A DNA stretch of 64,000 bases. Origin: Nectonema munidae (taxonomy: Eukaryota; Nematomorpha; Nectonematoida; Nectonematidae). The notes beneath the pieces are model-generated. The model worked only from the letters and a program-made list of their open reading frames with translations, had not been told where the DNA came from and ran no database searches. The stretch spans positions 1,426,001 to 1,490,000 of the forward strand of contig JAUIRK010000903.1 in assembly GCA_030549495.1 (NCBI GenBank), in the 5' to 3' direction. The first letter of the stretch is position 1. Each line of letters opens with the position of its first letter. Both the position numbers and the translations under genes were made by a program. Below, piece by piece: positions 59,226 through 64,000 of the stretch.

Positions 59226-60802
59226 GTTTAAACTGTAAAATATATGTAATAAAAACTTAATTGATATTTTATGTTTTCTAATAAATATTTTTATTTTATG
59301 GTACTATTAATAGTAATCTTGTAAGAATAATAAATGTAAAGTATTGTTTAAATAAACATTTTTAAAGTATTTTTTCACTTGGGATAGTTTTTTTTTAAAA
59401 AGAAGTTAGTTCTTTTTCGGCGTCAGTTTTATCTTTCAAAAGGCTGATTTTTATATTTTCCAAATTTCCTAACGTATATTTCTTTTACAATTATTTGCAA
59501 AGTTTAACCCTATAAATTTTTACAAGGGATGCACTTTTTTCACGGGAAAATAGAGTGATGCATAATTACTATTTTTTATTACTACTTACACATAAAAAAT
59601 TGCGATTAAATGCCCATTTTATCATGACCCTATTTAATATTCTGTTTTTTCGGGATCATTTAAGCTTCAGATATATAAGTTTTAAATAGTTTATTTTAAT
59701 TTTTAATATTATTTATTTTAAAATTACATGAGTTTTTTTTGAAAAAATTATTTTTTTGTTGTTTCGTCAATTTGTTGTAGAACAATTGGGAAAAAGATAA
59801 TTTTCCACAACGATATTTTTCTAAAAAATATAAAAAAAATTTTTGAGAGGAGTGAACGAAGCAAGTAAACAAGTGGCAAAATATTTTCTGGGTATAAAAC
59901 TATGTTATTATTTTCGAATTAAACAACTAAATGACTATTGCTCAAAAACTACTTATAGAAATTAATTTAATATAAGTTTTTTTTATAATTACCTTTAATA
60001 CAAGTATACATATATCTGTGACATGTTTTCCGAAGCAGAAATATTTCAATATATGCTTTCGACTTCTAGCTCCAGCTATGTGAATTTTTTCTTAACTTTT
60101 GAAAAGTTCGTTGTTACATTGTCTAGTACATAACCAACATATGAAAACTCATACTGTATAGAACTAGACTTATAATTTTAACAGATATTTTTTTCTAGAA
60201 GAAGCTTGTTTAGATTTTCTTATTAACGAGATAAAACAATACATCTATAAATATAGTTGATAAATTAATAACCCCTTCCACAAATGAACAGATAAATATA
60301 ATTTTTAAAGTAGCTTAGTGTACTAATGGAATAAATCTATTACTATCCCTAGGGTTAAAAATGAAAAACGATATATACTATTTTTGTATCTAAGCAAAAT
60401 TTATGTATATATAAATATACATGAGATAGAAATAAAGTTTTGACTCCTCTTTTTAAGTTTTGAATATGAAAGTAAATTGAATTAGTGTGCTCTACTATTT
60501 TCAAATCTCAAACTTATTTTTTGGATTTTATAACTTTTTAGCATTTATGGGTAGTCAATATAACTTGAAAGAAATTCTAATATTAAACAAAAAAAGCAAT
60601 AAAAAGAGAATTTAGAATAATTATCAAATCATTTTTCGGAGCCAATGAGCAACTTTTATGGCATTAGTGACTCATGCCCCCACTCCAACTTCATGTTTGA
60701 AAATTACACCGCCTCCGAACCCCTGGTAATAACGCCAGATGAGCGATCCATCTCGGATAGGAGAAGTCATCAGTGTGGGGAAAGTTTTTCTAACGTACGA
60801 AG
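59226..60802. other. intergenic spacer, nothing recognised
   Basis: Very AT-rich. No coding sequence or element ends seen. Confidence 0.45.
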
Positions 60803-61450
60803 CAGGGGCGCACATCTTCAAAATTATTAAAAGGGGGGCAAATTTTTTTTGTTGCAATTTTCAAAATTACTGCTCTGGAAATACCACGGGAGGGCAAATA
60901 TTCAAGTAAGCATCTAAAATAGAGTGTATACAGCGCATACGTGAATTTATAAGACTACTTTATATTTTTTTTACAAAATAGATAAAATTTAAAAACTATA
61001 CTTCCAACGAAAATATTTTAACTAAATTTACATAAAGCATATTCACTAGTTTAAAAAAATCCAAAATTATTGAGGGAGCGGGCAGTTGACGCCATTGACT
61101 ACGATAGGCATGGGATATTGTAGCACAGAGAATCTTCTGATGGATGTTGCCGTGCACCTTGTGTATGTCCTGAATGTGTCCGACAACCTCAGTCATTTGT
61201 CGCGCCACTTTGTGGGACAAACTAGAAGAATTCCTAAACACCTCTAGGTCAGCAGTGACTTAATGGATGAAAACTTCCAGCTGGGCCGTGTTATTCATAT
61301 CTATGCTCTCGTCAAACACAAGGAAGACAGTTCATATGCAGGTTTTTAGCGAGTCGTGCACTTTGTCTGATCCTCGAAACGATGACAAACGGTTCGAGAC
61401 GAAATGCTTATGCTCTTAGGGGCAGAAAGGTGCTCTTGACAGATATCTTA
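60803..61450 (-). pseudogene. decayed hAT transposase copy with the CAGGGGCGCACATC terminus
   Basis: The terminus caggggcgcacatc at 60803 and the next ~230 bp match, in reverse complement, the right end of the 27268-30402 element. Inward of that, the minus strand reads SSSLSHKVARQMTEVVGHIQ, KVHGNIHQKIL (61210-61110) and, upstream in other frames, LVFDESMDINNTAQLEVFIH (about 61335-61275). The latter is the start of the RNase H-like catalytic core of the hAT transposases related to SCAND3/ZMYM6/GTF2IRD2. It is broken by stops and frame changes and its other end is missing. Confidence 0.65.
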
Positions 61451-61684
61451 CCTTTCGATGAAGAACTTTTCAATAAATATAAAATATAAAAACATTCTTT
61501 TTGATTTAAATATACTCACATGCACAAATATAAAACACTTTTTTCTTTCGAAATTAAACAACCATTCTTCCTTAAATAATACTACCTATCTATCAACCTA
61601 TCTATCTGTGTTTATAAATTAATTCTTGAAATATTTTTTTTAGAAAAAAGTATTAATCTTTAGTCGAATGTTGACAGTTCATTG

Positions 61685-63914
61685 ATGCCTTATACCACTT
61701 ATTCTACAAATGGAGCAAGTTTGGAAGACTGCAATACCAATATCTTTGCTATTGTATCTTTTTTTGTCAATTTGCATTTTTCACTTTTTTTAATGATTAT
61801 TTTTTTAGGCAGATTTGAATGGGATCAAATGGAAGAGATTTTTTTGTGCAGTATCTTCTATTGGTGATTCTGTCCTTGATGATCCAATTTTACTTGCATA
61901 CACAAAGTGTCTAACATATGGTGTTTTCAGTTGTTGGCGTTCCATTCAAATAAATAATAATTCAGATAATTACAATTTTTATTTACAAAACTCCTCTTTA
62001 CCTTCTGTAGGAGCTCAAAACAACTCTAATTTTTCAATGAAGTCTAACAATTCTTTTTCAAATTATGGACGTGAGTTATGGATTTTTTGGCATGGCGATG
62101 ATCCAGATTTGACTGACATACGTTCGCAAAATATAAAAGGTTTTTTTGAATATATATATTCTTTAAATCCTATTTAATATTTTTTATATTGATTTTATTA
62201 AAATTCGATTCTATTTTAACGAGTGTATCATCTTTCTAATATATTTGTAATCTAAATTATCTAAGTATATATTTTTTCCATTTCTCCATAATTAGTGTAT
62301 ATAAATTATAAATAAGATATGCCAATCAAAATATGTTTATAATGGTAAAGGTAAAATTTACTTTAACATTTTATCAGATAGATAACGCTTCATTAAGATT
62401 GTATTTACATGTATTAGTTAGTTTATTTATTGAAAACATTAAATTTATTTGTTAAAAAATCAAAGAAACAAATATATATATACAATTTTTAGTTCGGTTT
62501 TGTTTTTCTGCAATTCTATTTTGCCTTTTTGCAATTATATTTTGTCTTTTTGCAAATCCATTTTATCTTTATGCATTTTTATTTTGTATTTTATTACCAT
62601 TAATTGATAGTGGCATTGTCTATTCTAACATAATCGATGACGGAACCTAAAATTCAGAAAGTAAAAAATAGCGAAAATTTAATAGAATCCAAGGGTCACA
62701 TTCTTAAATTTTTTAATTTTTATGAATAAAATGTGAGTTTATTTATTAACGTTTACACAAACAAACACTTTTTAAAGCATAATCAAAGAAGCAGCGGTTA
62801 CAATTAACATTGAAGACCGTTAAGATTTCATTCCTCATATTTTAATAAATATACAAAATTGTCAAATGGGAATTTTCTAAAATAAAGGGCGGAAGTTTTG
62901 GCTATTAAAAAGTAAATAAAATATAAAAAAATATTGAATAAATAATTAAAATTTGTAATAGTTTAATTGTTAATTCCTTGTTAATAATTTTAAAATTTAA
63001 TCTGGAAATAATGTTAAAATAGCAAATAAATTTTTTAAATTTAAAACGACATTTCAAAACAATATAAACACACAACAGAATCAAAATTTAAATTCATATT
63101 AAATTGCAAAACGCCAAAATAAAATAGCAAGCTATATATAATACAATTATTTAGTTTCCGCTATCCGCTATGTCAAGTGCATCAATATTTCATATCGTCT
63201 ACACAAATGATTTATATTTTTGTTTCCACGCTGCCCCAAATATTCGAAGTCCAATTTGAAACAACCAATCAAATCTGTTCAAAAACTGTCTTGTGTATAA
63301 TTGTAGTATATAACAAGGGGTTCAGGCTCAATCCCTTTAGTTTTAAAAATTCTATCAAATATTTTTGCATTGATATCACGAAAACTTGTCAGCTATACCG
63401 CTGTTTTTAAGATTTACGTATTTCAGGTTTGAGTGTCTAATGTCATGTAATTGTAGTATGTATGTATTCGTATGTATGTATGTATGTATTTCTAGATGTT
63501 TTATTTGCTATTCGCTAACATTAAACCTAACACCAACTCTAATACTAACACTAATGCTATACAAATTCTAACCACAACAATGGGTTTCCAAAATTTTTAC
63601 ACATTAAGGAGGCCTATTTAGAATGAGCGCTCGTTAACTATTATGCAAATTGAAGAATAAATTTGAATAGTCAAAATCAGCGGTATAGTGTTCTTGACTT
63701 GTAGCTATTTTTTAAAAAGAAGTTATATACTTTATTTTTTATCCGTTTGGACATGGAAATCTTTTTATAATGTTGTTTTTATATTATTTACCCATTTTCA
63801 CTTTAATTAAAATGAATTTTCATTACTAGAGGTTGAACAAGGTTCATGGGAGAGTGGAATTTCCTATGAGTGCAGAACTCTTTTCTTTAAAGCCCTTCAC
63901 AATATCATCGAGAG
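61685..63914 (+). CDS. MED13: Mediator complex subunit 13, N-terminal part (continues beyond window)
   Basis: Exons 61685-61753, 61809-62139 and 63830-63914 join in phase across GT-AG borders. The product begins [20 protein letters not shown] and FAI, then [13 protein letters not shown]; farther on come [17 protein letters not shown] and [25 protein letters not shown]. This follows the N-terminal domain of MED13/MED13L ([55 protein letters not shown]) closely. MED13 links the CDK8 kinase module to core Mediator in the nucleus; its N-terminal segment is an IDR-flanked PAZ/MID-like fold. An insertion rich in Asn/Ser (about residues 61-100) separates the conserved blocks. The first intron is only 55 nt and the second 1690 nt. 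Exon 3 ends with a phase-2 AG/GTATTT donor. The next exon is not recognisable in the last 86 bp. MED13L is not separable here. Confidence 0.93.
63459..63490. repeat. (GTAT)n microsatellite in MED13 intron 2
   Basis: gtatgtatgtattcgtatgt and on, a short imperfect tetranucleotide run. The rest of this 1690-nt intron shows nothing else. Confidence 0.7.
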
Positions 63915-64000
63915 GTATTTTTTTCACTTTTGTATCATAAGAAAGAAAAACGTATTTGCAATTTTCTGTAGCAATCCAATTTTATGGTCCTCACCCGACC

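Noticed and set aside
63915-64000. Possible fourth MED13 exon after tttctgtag at 63970
   Set aside because: The in-phase reading ([10 protein letters not shown]) does not match the expected MED13 continuation, so I treat this stretch as intron.

Overview
The window is nuclear DNA of an invertebrate animal: AT-rich, intron-bearing, and packed with DNA-transposon debris. Four host genes can be recognised, all from families found across animals. Protein-level resemblance to arthropod and vertebrate members fits a metazoan, possibly an arthropod such as a crustacean, but the sequence alone does not settle the phylum. Introns are of two kinds: very short ones (55-57 nt) and long ones filled with transposons.

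Layout. Positions 1-2922 hold two decayed pogo/Tigger-type transposases, a homopolymer-rich stretch that looks like poor assembly, and a small hAT-type element. From 3278 to 13147 (+) runs an hnRNP A/B-type RNA-binding protein gene (two RRMs, Gly/Tyr-rich tail). Its first coding exon is not found, and it has two possible last exons. From 13.9 to 21.1 kb there are only mobile-element remains: Tc1/mariner, a TTAA-flanked foldback, a hAT derivative nested next to piggyBac sequence, a piggyBac transposase and an RTE-like LINE. From 42100 down to 21949 (-) runs a six-exon FBXL2/FBXL20-type F-box/LRR gene whose reconstructed protein is 448 aa and ends in a CaaX box. Its introns carry a 3.1 kb hAT element with perfect 8-bp target duplications, a third pogo/Tigger fossil, piggyBac pieces and several MITEs. 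From 42.1 to 50.7 kb there are MITEs and one unidentified coding remnant. A single-exon GFOD-like oxidoreductase gene lies at 52031-50748 (-). From 52 to 61.5 kb there is a roughly 140-bp tandem repeat array, hAT transposase pieces and a LINE remnant. The MED13 (Mediator subunit 13) gene starts at 61685 (+) and runs off the right edge.

The four host genes act in different processes (RNA processing, ubiquitin ligation, a presumed oxidoreductase-fold protein, transcriptional Mediator). They show no sign of working as a unit. The most interesting leads are the two competing last exons of the hnRNP gene, only one of which carries a PY-type nuclear import signal; the intact GFOD-like gene that has lost both nucleotide-loop and Glu-Lys signatures; and a hAT family whose termini link a decayed transposase copy to two non-autonomous copies in the same window. 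I found no RNA gene, CRISPR array or prokaryotic-type system.
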